A stretch of DNA of 64,000 bases. It comes from Aegilops tauschii subsp. strangulata (lineage: Eukaryota > Streptophyta > Magnoliopsida > Poales > Poaceae). A program made the translations under genes and the position numbers. Within the stretch, counting starts at the first letter, position 1. The number at the start of each line of letters is the position of its first letter. This document shows, piece by piece, positions 30,836-41,313 of this stretch. The notes below the pieces were generated by a model that did not search any database, was not told the DNA's origin, and saw only the letters and a list, made by a program, of their open reading frames with translations. The stretch lies in assembly GCF_002575655.3 (NCBI RefSeq), contig NC_053037.3, forward strand, positions 445,935,793 to 445,999,792, written 5' to 3'.

Positions 30836-31585
30836 TTGATCTGCGCTTCGCCGCCGCCATGCTCCGCCCGCATTGTAGGCGTCTCGCTCCCAGCTCCGAC
30901 GGCAGGCGCCGATGACGGGGCCAGGGGACTCCGAGCCCTGGCCCCCGCTTTGCGGCAAGTGCGCTGGCCACCCAAGTTCAAGCCGGAGATGCCGCCACGC
31001 TACGACGGCGCGGCGGACCCGTTAGCTTTCCTGGTGGCATACGAGGAGGCCGTTCTCGAGGCCGGAGGGGACGACAAGGTCATGGCCAACTGGCTTCCCA
31101 TGGCCCTCACTGGCGAGCCGCGCGCCTGGCTGCTCAACCTCCCCGGATCCACGGTGACATCTTGGGAGGAGCTGCGCGGCCTCTTCACTGCGCGGTACGC
31201 AGCACCGGCACATCACACGGTCACGGCCCTGCTAGGCGGCTCTCAAGCACCGCCTTCAAATCGCCATATCAAGCCATTCCTTCGCCAGATCGAAGCCGCT
31301 TCCAAGCCCTCGGGGGCTCCACCGGGCTGGGCTGCGCCTGAGGCGGATCTCACCTTCAACTCAGAAGACCACCCCGTCACCACCACCGGCTCGAGCATGC
31401 TTCTGATGCTCTGCACGCCCACCATCTGCAACGTGGCCGTCACCAAGACCCTCATCGACGCCGGCGCCGGCCTCAACCTACTCTCCGTGGATGCCTTCAG
31501 CCTTCTACATGTGCCGCTCGAGCGGCTCAGCCTCAGCAAGCCTTTCTCAGGAGTTGGTGGCGGCACCGCCCGCTCCCTGGGGTAG
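30836..31585 (+). pseudogene. Element B shortened gag fused to protease
   Basis: ORF of 249 codons. Residues 40-130 are the start of a gag domain (WPPKFKPEMPPRYDGAADPL, ANWLPMALTGEPRAWLLNL, SWEELRGLFTARYAAPAHH). Directly after, the frame enters the protease region (residues ~190-249) with active-site DAGAG in TLIDAGAGLNLLS. The second half of gag and any zinc knuckle are absent compared with element A, so this is an in-frame internal deletion. A TAG at 31583-31585 replaces an expected sense codon (next residues IRLPITFGTRDNYRTELVD continue in frame). No functional gag or protease is expected. Confidence 0.75.
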
Positions 31586-32839
31586 ATCCGCCTCCCCATC
31601 ACCTTTGGCACGCGCGACAACTACCGCACCGAGCTGGTCGACTTCGACATTGCCCGCATCGGCCTCCCATACAACACCATCCTCGGGTACCCAGCATTGG
31701 CCCAGTTCATGGCAGCGACCCATCCGGCCTACAACCTCATGAAGATGCCTGGGAGCAAGGGCGTCCTCACCGTCAAGGGGGATGCCAAGGAGGCCCTGGC
31801 GGCGCTTAAGCTCGCCCTCAAGACCGCCGTGGCGGTGCAGCCCGCCGGTGCGGGCACCCCCGAGGCCAAGGAAGTCGCGCCAACCAAGAAGAAGCAGCTG
31901 TTCACCCAAGACAAGGCGGAAACCAAGCAGCCGGTCGATGAGGACGGGACCTCAGGAGCCACCTTTACCATAGGTGCCGGCCTCGACCCAAGCCAAGAGG
32001 AAGCATTGGTGAAGTTCTTGCGCGCAAACAAGGAAATATTCGCGTGGGAACCCAAGCAGCTGGTGGGAGTCCCGAGAGAAGTGATTCAACATCACTTAAG
32101 GGTGTGCCCCAATGTATGCCCTGTGAAGCAGCGGGCGAGGCGGCTGTCCGCGGAGAAGCAGGCCTTCATTGTCCAAGAAACCCGCAAGTTGGAGGCGGCG
32201 GGTGCCATTCGCGAGGTGCGGTACCCCGAATGGCTGGCAAACCCTGTCGTTGTGCCGAAGAAAGGCGGGAAGGAGCGAATGTGCGTCGACTTCACCAACC
32301 TCAGCAAGGCCTTCCCCCAAGATCCGTTCCCGCTTCCACGCATTGACCACATCGTCGACCACCGCCGAGTGCGACCTGCTGTGCTTCCTGGATGCGTTCT
32401 TAGGGTATCACCAGATCAAGATGGCGGTGGAAGATGTAGAGAAGACAGCCTTCCTGACCCCGTGTGGGGTGTACTGCTACACCTGCATGCCCTTCGGACT
32501 GCGCAACGTGGGCACGACCTTTCAGCGGTTGATGCATATCGCCTTAGGGTGGCAGCTCAGGAGAAACACGGAGGCCTAGGTCGACGACATTGTAGTGAAG
32601 TCTCGGGAGGCAAGAACCTTGATCCAAGATCTGGAGGAGACCTTTGCGAGCCTGCGCCAGGTGAACTTGCGACTTAACCCAGAGAAGTGCGTGTTCGGTG
32701 TCCCTTCTGGCAAGCTGTTGGGATTCCTCGTGTCCCACAGAGGGATCGAGGCGAACCCGGAGAAGATCAAGGCCATTGAGGACATGAGCCCACCGCAGAC
32801 CCTCAAGAAATGCAATAGATGGCTGGTTGGGTAACTGCA
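31586..32839 (+). pseudogene. Element B protease C-terminus and reverse transcriptase, broken
   Basis: From 31586 the same frame reads the rest of protease (LPYNTILGYPALAQFM) and, after a Lys/Ala-rich linker, the RT N-terminus (RYPEWLANPVVVPKKGGKER, FPLPRIDHIVD). A frameshift near 32360 moves to the frame reading CDLLCFLDAFLGYHQIKM and YTCMPFGLRNVGTTFQ. The catalytic YVDD box is hit: at 32577-32579 the tyrosine codon is TAG, followed by VDDIVV. The thumb-side LNPEKCVFGVPSGKLLGFLV follows, then another stop at 32832-32834. RT copies element RNA into DNA; this copy cannot. Confidence 0.82.
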
Positions 32840-34825
32840 TTGGGACGCTTCATCTCCAAGCTGGGAGAGCGTGCCCTACCCTTCTTCAACCTGATGAATA
32901 AGAAGGGCCCCTTTGAGTGGACCCCGGAGGCCGACTGAGCTTTTCAAGACCTCAAGAGATACCTGACCAGCCCTCCCGTGATGGTGGCGCCACGACCTCT
33001 CAAGCCTCTAGTACTCTATCTTGCCGCCACCCCGTACTCCGCCAACGCGGCGCTGGTGGCGGTTCGGGAAGAGCACCAAGCCAAGGGCGCGATGAGCCGA
33101 GCTACGCCACCAGCCGGGATAACGCGAGATCAGGAAGGCGCAGCGAGAGCCGTAGCGGCACCAACAAAAGACCAAGCTAGGCAGGGCGACATTGCCGAGA
33201 TTCCCGCAAGCGATCAGGCATCAGGAGTTCCACCAACCCAGGAGACGCCCCAACTTCCGCAAGACAGGAGCCTCATCAACGCGCCAGCCCTCGTCGAGCA
33301 CCCGGTGTATTTCGTCAGCACGGTGTTGCGGGATGCGAGAGCGCGATATCCCATGCCTCAGAAGCTCCTGCTCGCGCTCTTGGTGGCCTCGCGCAAGTTG
33401 CGGCACTACTTCCAGGGCCACCCCATCAAGGTCGTCTCAGCCTACCCATTGGAGAGAGTGCTCAGGAGCCCCAACTCTGCTGGAAGGGTCGCTAAGTGGA
33501 ACATCGAGCTGCAGGCATTCCAATTGGAGTTCAGCACTACCAGGGTCATCAAGGGAGCCGCGCTCGCTGACTTTGTGGCGGAATGGACGGATGCCCCGGC
33601 GCTTGAAGTAGGAGAGGACCGGTCCACCTCGCCGGGGAGTGAGGCGCCGGACGGCTGGGTCATGTATTTCGATGGCGCCTTCGCGCACCAAGGCGCGGGG
33701 GCTGGAACAGTACTCGTCTCCCCCGCTCAAGACAAACTCTACTACGCCGTGCAGATCTGCTTTCAGCAAGGCGAGAAGGTCTCCAACAACATCGCAGAAT
33801 ACGAAGGCCTCATAGCTGGTCTGAAGGCCGCGGCAGCTCTGGGGGTGAAGCGCCTCACCATTAGGGGCGACTCGCAGCTCCTCGTCAACTTCTCCAACAA
33901 GGTATACGAGCCGAAGGACGAGCACATGGAGGCATACCTCGCGGAGGTGCGTAAGATGGAGAAGCAGTTCTTGGGCCTGGAGTTGCAGCACGTGCCCCGG
34001 GGCACCAACAAGGAAGCTGACGACATCGCCAAGAGGGCATCCAAGCGGCAGCCCCAAGAGCCCGGCGTCTTTGAGGAACGGCTCTTCAAGCCATCAGCGA
34101 CACCACCACTTTCAAGAACAGCTCAGCCTCGGGAGGAGCTCCCGCAGCCGCCTGCCACAAGAGCCCCAGCCTGTGGCCCGACCTCAGGAGCACGCCTGCT
34201 CTTGGCGCTCGAGCCCCAAGAGGGATGCTGGACCAAGGAATTCAAGGAGTACCTGATGCAAGGGGCGCTGCCGGAGAAGGACGAGGACGCAGAGCGCGTG
34301 GCCCGGCAAGCCATGACATACTTCATCCGAGACGGTGAGTTGTACAGGAAGCGACCAAATGACGTTTCACTGTGTTGCATCTCCAGTGACCAGGGGAAGG
34401 AGTTGCTGACCGACATGCACGGTGGGGACTGCGGGCACCACTCATCGTCGCGAACCCTCGTCGGCAAGGCATTCCGCAGCGGATTCTACTGGCCCACGGC
34501 ACTCAACGACGCAGCCGAGCTGGTGAAGTCCTGTGAAGCCTGCCAGTTCCACGCCAAGCAGATCCACCAGCCGGCTCAGGGCCTTCAGACCATCCCACTC
34601 ACATGGCCGTTCGCGGTCTGGGGGCTGGATATCTTGGGCCCGTATCCTCAAGCGCCTGGGGGCTACCGCTACCTCTACGTTGCCATTGACAAGTTCCAAG
34701 TGGGCAGAGGTGGAAGCCGTCCGCACCATCCCAGCTGGTTCCGCGGTCAAATTCATCAAGGGTCTCGTGAGCCGCTTCGAGGTCCCCAACCGCATCATCA
34801 CCGACAACGGCTCGCAGTTCACTAG
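32840..34825 (+). pseudogene. Element B RNase H domains and integrase N-terminus
   Basis: The 32840-32977 part joins RT to RNase H and includes TGA at 32937-32939. From 32978 a 615-codon frame is open. It holds a first RNase H-like domain (HPVYFVSTVLRDARARYP, LRHYFQGHPIKVV) and, after a linker, a second RNase H with a full acidic set: D232 (YFDGA), E274 (NIAEYEG), D298 (IRGDSQ), D348 (KEADDIAK). Two RNase H domains are known for the Tat lineage. The integrase HHCC zinc region (CGHHSSSRTLVGKAF ... SCEACQ) and first catalytic Asp551 (WGLDILGP) follow. The frame breaks after YLYVAIDKF near 34695; residues after that are out-of-frame translation. Confidence 0.82.
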
Positions 34826-35465
34826 TAACCTCTTCAAAACATACTGTGCTAACCTTGGAACGCAGATCTGCTACGCTTCGGTGGCACACCCCAGGAGCAA
34901 TGGTCAGGCCGAACACGCCAACGCAGAGGTCCTGAGGGGCCTCAAGACCAGGACCTTCAAGAAGAAGCTCGAGGCCTGCGGTAGGGGCTGGTATGGCAAG
35001 CTCCAGTTCGTGCTGTAGTCCATCCGCAACACCGCCACCAAGCCGACGGGCGAGACCCCGTTCTTCCTCGTCTACGGAGCTGAAGTGGTCCTCCCTCACG
35101 AAGTCAAGCATCGCTCCGCACGGGTCCTGGCATTTGATGAAATGCAGCAGGACACCACGCAGGGGATGGACCTCATGCTGGGGGAGGAACGTCGCCGCGA
35201 AGCTGCACTGAGGGCGGCAAGGTACCAGCAGGCGCTGCAGTGATACCACTGCCGCAACATCCGCTCCGGGACGCTCGAGCAGGGCGACCTCGTCCTGAGG
35301 CGGGTCCTCTCCAGGGAAGGTCTACACAAGCTCTCACCCATGTGGGAGGGCCCATTCAAGGTCGTCCATGTCTCCAGGCCTGGCGCCGCGCGCCTGGAGA
35401 TGCAGGACGGGGTACCCATCCAGAATGCCTGGAACATCCAGCACCTCCGGAAGTTCTACCCATGA
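34692..35465 (+). pseudogene. Element B integrase catalytic core and C-terminus, broken
   Basis: In the frame following the shift at ~34695: KWAEVEAVRTIPAGSAVKF, then the second catalytic Asp in NRIITDNGSQF, then the Glu-containing HPRSNGQAEHANAE. D,D-35-E integrases insert the cDNA into chromosomes. In-frame TAG at 35017-35019 (after KLQFVL) and TGA at 35241-35243 interrupt it. The C-terminal part (GDLVLRRVL, SPMWEGPFKVVHVSRPG, NAWNIQHLRKFYP) ends at TGA 35463-35465. The N-terminal half is in the preceding feature. Confidence 0.8.
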
Positions 35466-35469
35466 AGCA

Positions 35470-35552
35470 AGGCCCAATGCCTGTGAAGAAAGGCCCAGTG
35501 CCTGTGAAGAAAGGCCCAATGCCTGTGAAGAAGGCCCGGTGCCTGTGAAGAA
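35470..35552 (+). repeat. 21-bp minisatellite after element B integrase
   Basis: Four tandem copies of aggcccaatgcctgtgaagaa; the last is 20 bp. It begins immediately after the integrase stop. Confidence 0.9.
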
Positions 35553-36395
35553 TCGCCGCCTGTGACACTCTCACGTAATTGTACACGCCCCGGAGTCTTA
35601 GGAGTGCCGCCCTCGGGCCTCAGGGGCTCCCTCCCATGTCCTAGTGGCAGCACTTAGCTCCGCGCTGGTGAGAAGACTTGAAGACTAGACTAGGTGCCGG
35701 ACGCGGCTTTTCATTTGCTTTCCGTAGTTGGCTCGCCTTCTTTTAATCGAAGTTTGCTTCTGGTGTTCCTTGCTAATTTGGTTCCGTCGCCTTTTGCCGC
35801 TATTTCCGACTCTAGTTCACCTGTGTTCTCTCTCTCACATACCCCGCGAGGGGACTAGGCAGGTGCCCTCGCGTGCGTTTTTCCTTCTCTCTGCCTTCCG
35901 TCTGCTTTCTCGCGAGGCACCCTCGTTCGAGCCCACAAGCTGGCACATCTGTCCTAATCCGTGCCCCTCGGGTACCGCAATATGAAGCGCTGGGTCAAGG
36001 CTTGGGTGAACGGTAAGTCTCCTAGCGAGCTTCCTAACGAATTTTTTGCAGTTCCAGAGCGACCACTAAGTCAAGACGGGCACGAGGAAACGAGTGCCTC
36101 GTGAAGAGGAGGCTGCCCCGAACGCGCCAAGCTAAGTTATCTCTGCACAAAATAACGACACAACACGGAAACAACAAGCATGGCATAATGATGGAGGAAC
36201 CATAGTTCGATACACGCCCCTCCGGGCCCATACTGGTTCCATTTTTTATGCAGGAAGGAAAAGAAGAACAAAACAAAAGCGGCGCTCGCCCCTGCAGCGG
36301 TCCACGGGGGCAGGCCCTTGGCTACGTCCCGAGCCTAGCCGGACCCCTCCTCGCGCTTCACGGAGGCACGGCGACGAGACGACCCGCTACCACCT
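35553..36395 (+). other. Element B region between integrase and antisense ORF
   Basis: No ORF worth crediting on either strand. It contains Triticeae-style GC-rich phrases such as cccctcgggtaccgc and ccccgcgagggg. It may include the 3' untranslated region of the antisense gene. Confidence 0.5.
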
Positions 36396-37118
36396 TTAAA
36401 GCGCGCGCGGCGGCTGGTCGTAGCCGCCACTGCTGGAGCTGTCACCGAGAGAAGAGCCACCGTAGCTGGACAAGGCGCGGCCGGCGGGCTCGCCCTCGCC
36501 CTCGTCGCGGTCGTCGCCGAGGCTGAACACCTCCTCGCCGTCGTTCACCTCGGGGCAGTACCCAGCGCGGCGACCATCTTCCCCAAACACCCTCACGTAG
36601 AGGGTCGCATCACCATCGTACTTGAAATGGAGGGTGCACCGCCTGCCCAGGCCGCGCGCGGGGGCGAACGTCTGCCAACCGCGGCCGAGAGCTATGTTGC
36701 CCGCGACGGAGACCTCGACCACAACCCAAGAAGCCCTGCTGCAGCAACCGTCCGCCTGTAGCCAGAGCCCACCTAGACCGGAGGCCGGTAGCTCATCGGC
36801 AAAGAAGCGCGGAAGCTGAAGCCAGTTGCCGGCCGGATCCTCCGACTAGACAACAAACTCCGGCAGCACCTCAGCCGAGTGGAAGCGCGGTCGGGGAGGC
36901 CGCGCAACCACCGCGCGTCTCCCTTCATCGACGGGGCTGCCGCAACCAGAGCGACCCCTGCCACGTGCGGTGGTGCCACCCCGGGAGCGGGGGGCCGCGG
37001 CGGGGGTCGCGGTGAGCTTACGGGGACGACCGCGTCCACGCTTGGGCACATGGGAGCCGGGCCCCTCGCGGGGGGCCTTCCCCTTCTCCGCGGCAGAGAA
37101 CCTCTTCAACGGCGCCAT
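36396..37118 (-). pseudogene. Element B antisense B3-like ORF
   Basis: Runs opposite to gag-pol between integrase and 3' LTR. From ATG at 37118 (MAPLKRFSAAEKGK; an ATG at 37199 would add 27 residues) the frame has a basic, AT-hook-like stretch (KRGRGRPRK) and then a B3-fold-like domain. That domain reads RPRFHSAEVLPEFVV, a TAG at 36846-36848, LQLPRFFADELPASGLGG, VEVSVAGNIALGRGWQTFA, FKYDGDATLYVRVFGEDG. It ends with an acidic, Ser/Gly-rich tail. The pattern LPxxFA-DEL ... GWxxFA ... LxFxxxGxxxxxVxVFG is that of plant B3 DNA-binding domains. One amber codon is the only interruption. Function is unknown; by analogy it would be a nuclear DNA-binding protein. The B3 call was made by eye and should be checked by profile search. 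Confidence 0.65.
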
Positions 37119-37198
37119 TGCTACTAGCAAAGGAATAAGGAGGAAGAAGCAAGCGGACTGGGAAGAGATGGGCGATGGGGGCTTTGCCCCCCTCCCCA

Positions 37199-37204
37199 TT
37201 TATA
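37199..37204 (-). promoter_or_regulatory. TATA-like box upstream of element B antisense ORF
   Basis: Minus strand CTATAAATGG, about 80 nt before the ATG at 37118. If used, the 37199 ATG cannot be part of the transcript, which supports the 37118 start. Confidence 0.55.
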
Positions 37205-37424
37205 GCAAGAGAAGGCCAACCGGCGCCTCCCACGATCATAGGTAATGATGGTTTTCCCTTGCATGTCGCAGGGACTTGTCAAGTCGGGCAGTTGCCGAGG
37301 CAGCATGGGGAAGCGGAGACGCCCACGCCCAATCAACCGCCACGCGTCGACCAAGGCCGCAGGCTTTTGGAGCCCGCGACGCTCCGTGCTTGACCCTTGG
37401 CTTCGCCTCAAGGCCAAGCCCGAG

Positions 37425-37903
37425 TGTCGGTGTCAAAACCGGCAGATCTTGGGCAGGGGGTCCCGAACTATGCGTCTAGGATCGATGGTAACAGGAGACG
37501 GGGGACACGATGTTTACCCAGGTTCGGGCCCTATGTATGGAGGTAATACCCTACTTCCTGCTTGATTGATCTTGATGAATATGAGTGTTTATAAGAGTTG
37601 ATCTACCACGAGATCGTAATGGCTAAACCCTAGAATTCTAGCCTATATGACTATGGCAATGTGTATTTTATCTGGACTACACCCTCTGGTTTATATAGAC
37701 ATCAGAGGGATCTAGGGTTACATAGAGTCAGTTACATAAGGAGGAATCTTCATAGTCGGTCGCCAAGCTTGCCCTCCACGCCAAGTGGAGTCCACTCCGG
37801 ACACGGGTATAGTCTTCGGCCTTCAAATCTTCACAGCCCATCAGTCCGGCCCAATGGATAATAGGCCGGACGCCTGAGGACCCCTTAGTCCAGGACTCCC
37901 TCA
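37425..37903 (-). repeat. 3' LTR of element F
   Basis: TGTCGGTGTCAAAACCGGC ... gtccaggactccctca in plus-strand reading, 479 bp; partner at 45222-45700. The ends are nearly palindromic, so orientation rests on the internal genes. Confidence 0.92.
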
Positions 37904-38324
37904 GTAGCCCCTAAACCTGGCTTCAATGACGAGGAGTCCGGCGCGCAGATTGTCTTTGGCATTGCAAGGCGGGTTCCCCTTCCCGAACTCCAACATAGTC
38001 TTCAGATGTAATGATTGTATCCGGACCTGTATACACAACTGCAGAGGATATAATACTTCACGAGTTCAATCTGCTGGCAACTTTTGGGTAGCATGACGTC
38101 ACGCCTGCCCGGCCATTATTTTCGAACCGTTAGCTGGCCCGTCATCCCATGTTTCAAGACGTGGTTTTATTGATATGTCTTATCCAAGTGGAGATCGTGT
38201 CTCCCCTTTTTTAGGGGATTCTTATCAACCCGGACGTGGGTAACCCAACCATCGTTCGGGTACAACTCCTTGGGAATAGGCAAGTTTTGAAGCCCAGGAG
38301 GAGACATTTGATATTCGCAGCCTT

Positions 38325-38330
38325 TATATA
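38325..38330 (+). promoter_or_regulatory. TATA-like box of element F antisense gene
   Basis: cagcctttatataggggc on the plus strand, 130 nt before the ATG at 38460 and about 420 bp inside the 3' LTR. Confidence 0.55.
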
Positions 38331-38459
38331 GGGGCACAAACCAGTCTTTTTCTTTTACGCTTGATTCTCCCTCAACCCTTGCTACCTCGAGTTCCAACAC
38401 CTGGGTTTAGACCACCACAAGGTCCAATCATGTCTGGATCCAGCCGTCAAGGCTAGTGG

Positions 38460-41313
38460 ATGGCTTCTTCCATCACGGAGAGGGACATCGCAAGGCTTCG
38501 GTCGGCGAGGTATCTGACCGCAGAGATTCTTCATCGGCTTCCTGCCGAGGGGCAGGTTATTCCCACCCCCAGATCCGGCGAGAGGGACGTATTCGTGTCC
38601 CACTTCCTCTGCGGGTTAGGGTTTGCACTTAATCCCTTCGTTCGAGGGCTCATGTTCTATTATGGGCTAGATTTTCATGATCTGGCCCCGGACTCTATTC
38701 TTCTTATCTCGGTGTTTATCGTCACGTGTGAAGCCTTCCTCCAGACTCCTCCGCACTTCGGATTGTGGCTCAAGACTTTCAATGTGGAGCCGCGAGTGAT
38801 AGAGGGGGAGCAGGGAGAGTGTGGCGGCGCCGTAGTGAGCAAGCTTGCCAGTGCTGTTTGGCTGAAAGGATCCTTTGCCAAGTCTTCTGATCTGTGGGAG
38901 CAGGGGTGGTTCTACATCACCGAGCCCCGTGGCTCCAAGTGGGCAGCTGCGCCCACATTTCGATCCAGCCCCCCAACTTAGCTTACGTCGTGGATTAATA
39001 AGGGGTTGGACTGGGGATCAACGGACGAGGTGCAGACCTTGCAAAGTCGCATCCGAAACCTCATTCAGAGGGATATTAACATCGTCAACGTTGTCCAAGT
39101 AATGCTAGTCCGCCGGACCCTACCGTGCCAGCGAGGGCCACTCCGCATGTGGGAGTTCAATCTAGAAGGGTCGCGGACTCTTCAACACTTCTTCGGCACT
39201 ACACACGAAGGAATGTGGAGATTATTTTCCGGTAAACGAAAACAATGGCCAGACACCACCGAAGATGTCGGCCTAGATTGCAATCATCCGGACACCCGGG
39301 TAAGTATTCGCTCGCCGAACACCTCATAATCAGATACCCAGTGGTAAGATACTGACCGAATCATCCTTTTTCAGGGCTGGATAAAGAAAGTGGAATGGAT
39401 TAGGTGTCCGGCTCCCCTTCCCGAAGACTTAGCTACCCCCACGTTAACAAGGATGCTGGCCGCGACACCGTATCAGGTGTCGGCGAGGGAGGGTAAAGAG
39501 GATAGTAAAAAGACTCAAGATGACCTCTGTTCCGGAGGTAAGTCGGATACTGAGTCTGGAGAAATCGACCTTTCCTCCCCTGAAGACAGAGGCGAAAAAG
39601 GACCCAGTATCCCTTCTCCGAGCGGGAGAAAAAGGTCAGCCTCCGAAAGCTCAGAGGGGCGGTCTCCCAAGAGGGGCAAGGTGCCACAGTCGAGTGGCTT
39701 GGGTTTGGAAAGCGACGCTGTTGTACAACTCCATCATGGGGACAAGCCCCCGACCAGGACGTAAGTGAATCCAAGGCGGACGACTCTGAGGTGTCATTTC
39801 AGAGGGTTTTGCTTGATCAACAAGCTGTGCACGGGATAAAAGAGGCAGTACCCGTAGGTGAATCCCGCCCTGGACCGTCTGGCCCGCAGCCGACGATGAT
39901 TCCGGAGACGGGTGAGCAGATTCCTTCGAAGGATGGTTGTGCTCCTAGAGAGGCTTCCGGATACCCAGAGGCTCCGGATATGCTGCGAGACATGTTGCGA
40001 AAAGCGTCTGTCTCGGGGGAACAATGTACCTTGATGGGTACAGTGGTTGAAAAGATCCTGTCCGCGAAGAGCGGATTGAATGAAGCCTTCCTGAGCCTGC
40101 TAAAAGGCTTCGAGGTTTGAGATATAATGTTTTTCAGCTATGTTTTATTTGCAAAGATGCGCCTGTGTATAGGTAGTAGCCCCTGAGACTCGGGTCGGCT
40201 TCCCTTTGGAAGCGATCGGAGGATCAAAAAGAATTACTCCGGGACTTAATCTGATTAATTGAAAACAAGCTACTTCCCCCTTCGCTACTTCTCGGATTAT
40301 GGAGATTGCCGAACTCCAGTGGAAGCTTGACGTAGCAGGGGATGACCTAGCGTTAATCAATATGCGTTTTGACGAGTCGCAAGGTATGCATTCGGGGCAA
40401 TTCCCGTACGTTTTTGTGGTATAAGTATGATGCTAAAACCTTTGTGCTGGAATATGCATGGCTCCAGATGGTGCTGCCCGTTGAAGCACTTCGAGCGGAG
40501 CTGGCCTGGGCCAAGGAGCAGGCCCGATGTAGCAATGCGGCTGCCGAAAAGGCGTCGGGTGAGCTAAAAGCCGAACAAGCTGTGCGGCGCCAAGACGAGG
40601 AGAAGATATCCACGATGACGCTCGAACTGGAGAATGCTACTGGCCGCTGTGAATTTATGGAGAAGGAGAGTAAAGCCTTAATGACTGAACTGGACAAGGC
40701 CTTACAAGAGGCGAAAGAAGCGCGGTCGGAATCCAGAGCAGCCCGCGAGGAGGTTCGGCAGGCGAGGGAGATTGCGGCTTGAAAGCCCTTTTTGCTGCAA
40801 ACTAAGTTCGGTGACCCGAACTATGCTCAGCTGAACTAAGTGTGGAGTTCTCCGGATGAGTTCTTGGACTTGCCGAAGAGTTCTTCCGATGCAGCGCAGT
40901 ATTACCGAGCGCAGGATGGGCATGCAACGGAGAAGCTTTCTTGGTCGCAGTTTGGCGCGTCGAAGCATCCTCTGTTGCTTAATGAACAGATGTCCCAATG
41001 GGCCGAACTTCATAGAATATCCGGCGCTGCCATGAAGGATGTCATAGTCCGGTTGTGGCCAACCGAGCCTGTTCCCGGTAGCTATTTTGGTTTGGTGCAG
41101 AGGCTTGTTGACGCGGTGCCGCGTATCGACGCTATGAAGCGGTCAACGTGCATTGAGGGTGCACGGATGGCTTTTGCCCGAGTCAAAACATTCTGGGGGA
41201 AGATGAAGGCCATCAATGTTGCAACGAAGAGTCCACCCAAAGGCAAGGACCGTCCGGAACCGGAGCATTATTTTAAAGACGTCCTAGAGGCCGCCCGCTT
41301 GATAGAGGGTTAG
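38460..41313 (+). pseudogene. Element F antisense spliced gene, gypsy-type-transposon-like domain plus coiled coil
   Basis: Exon 1, 38460-39299, starts MASSITERDIARLRSARYL; residues ~40-110 (LCGLGFALNPFVRGLMFYYG) resemble the plant family named putative gypsy-type transposon (Pfam Transposase_28). TAG at 38979-38981 interrupts it. Intron 39300-39374 has gtaagt and ttttcag borders and joins in phase to exon 2 (GWIKKVEWIRCPAPLPEDL). Exon 2 is charged, Ser-rich, contains one frameshift near 39740, and ends at ~40114 (LLKGFE). A probable exon follows at ~40299-40383 (MEIAELQWKLDVAG), then intron 40384-40467. The last exon, 40468-41313, is an Ala/Glu-rich coiled coil (LRAELAWAKEQARC...). It has a frameshift at its start, TGA at 40780 and TAA at 40837, and ends with AQYYRAQDGHATEKL and MKDVIVRLWPTEPVPGSYF. 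Product unknown; no catalytic motif recognised. Confidence 0.65.

Noticed and set aside
34599..35249. 216-codon minus-strand ORF opposite B's integrase
   Set aside because: Pure shadow of the GC-rich integrase frame; no TATA-like element or domain, unlike the antisense B3-like ORF.
38167..38400. 77-codon minus-strand ORF in element F (MLELEVARVEGESSV)
   Set aside because: Lies across the promoter region of the antisense gene, no domain recognised, and no conservation evidence available here.
39761..39802. 42-bp intron with gtaagt and tttcag borders in the F antisense gene
   Set aside because: Too short for a plant intron; the sequence is open in frame 2 (DVSESKADDSEVSF), so a frameshift just upstream explains the break better.
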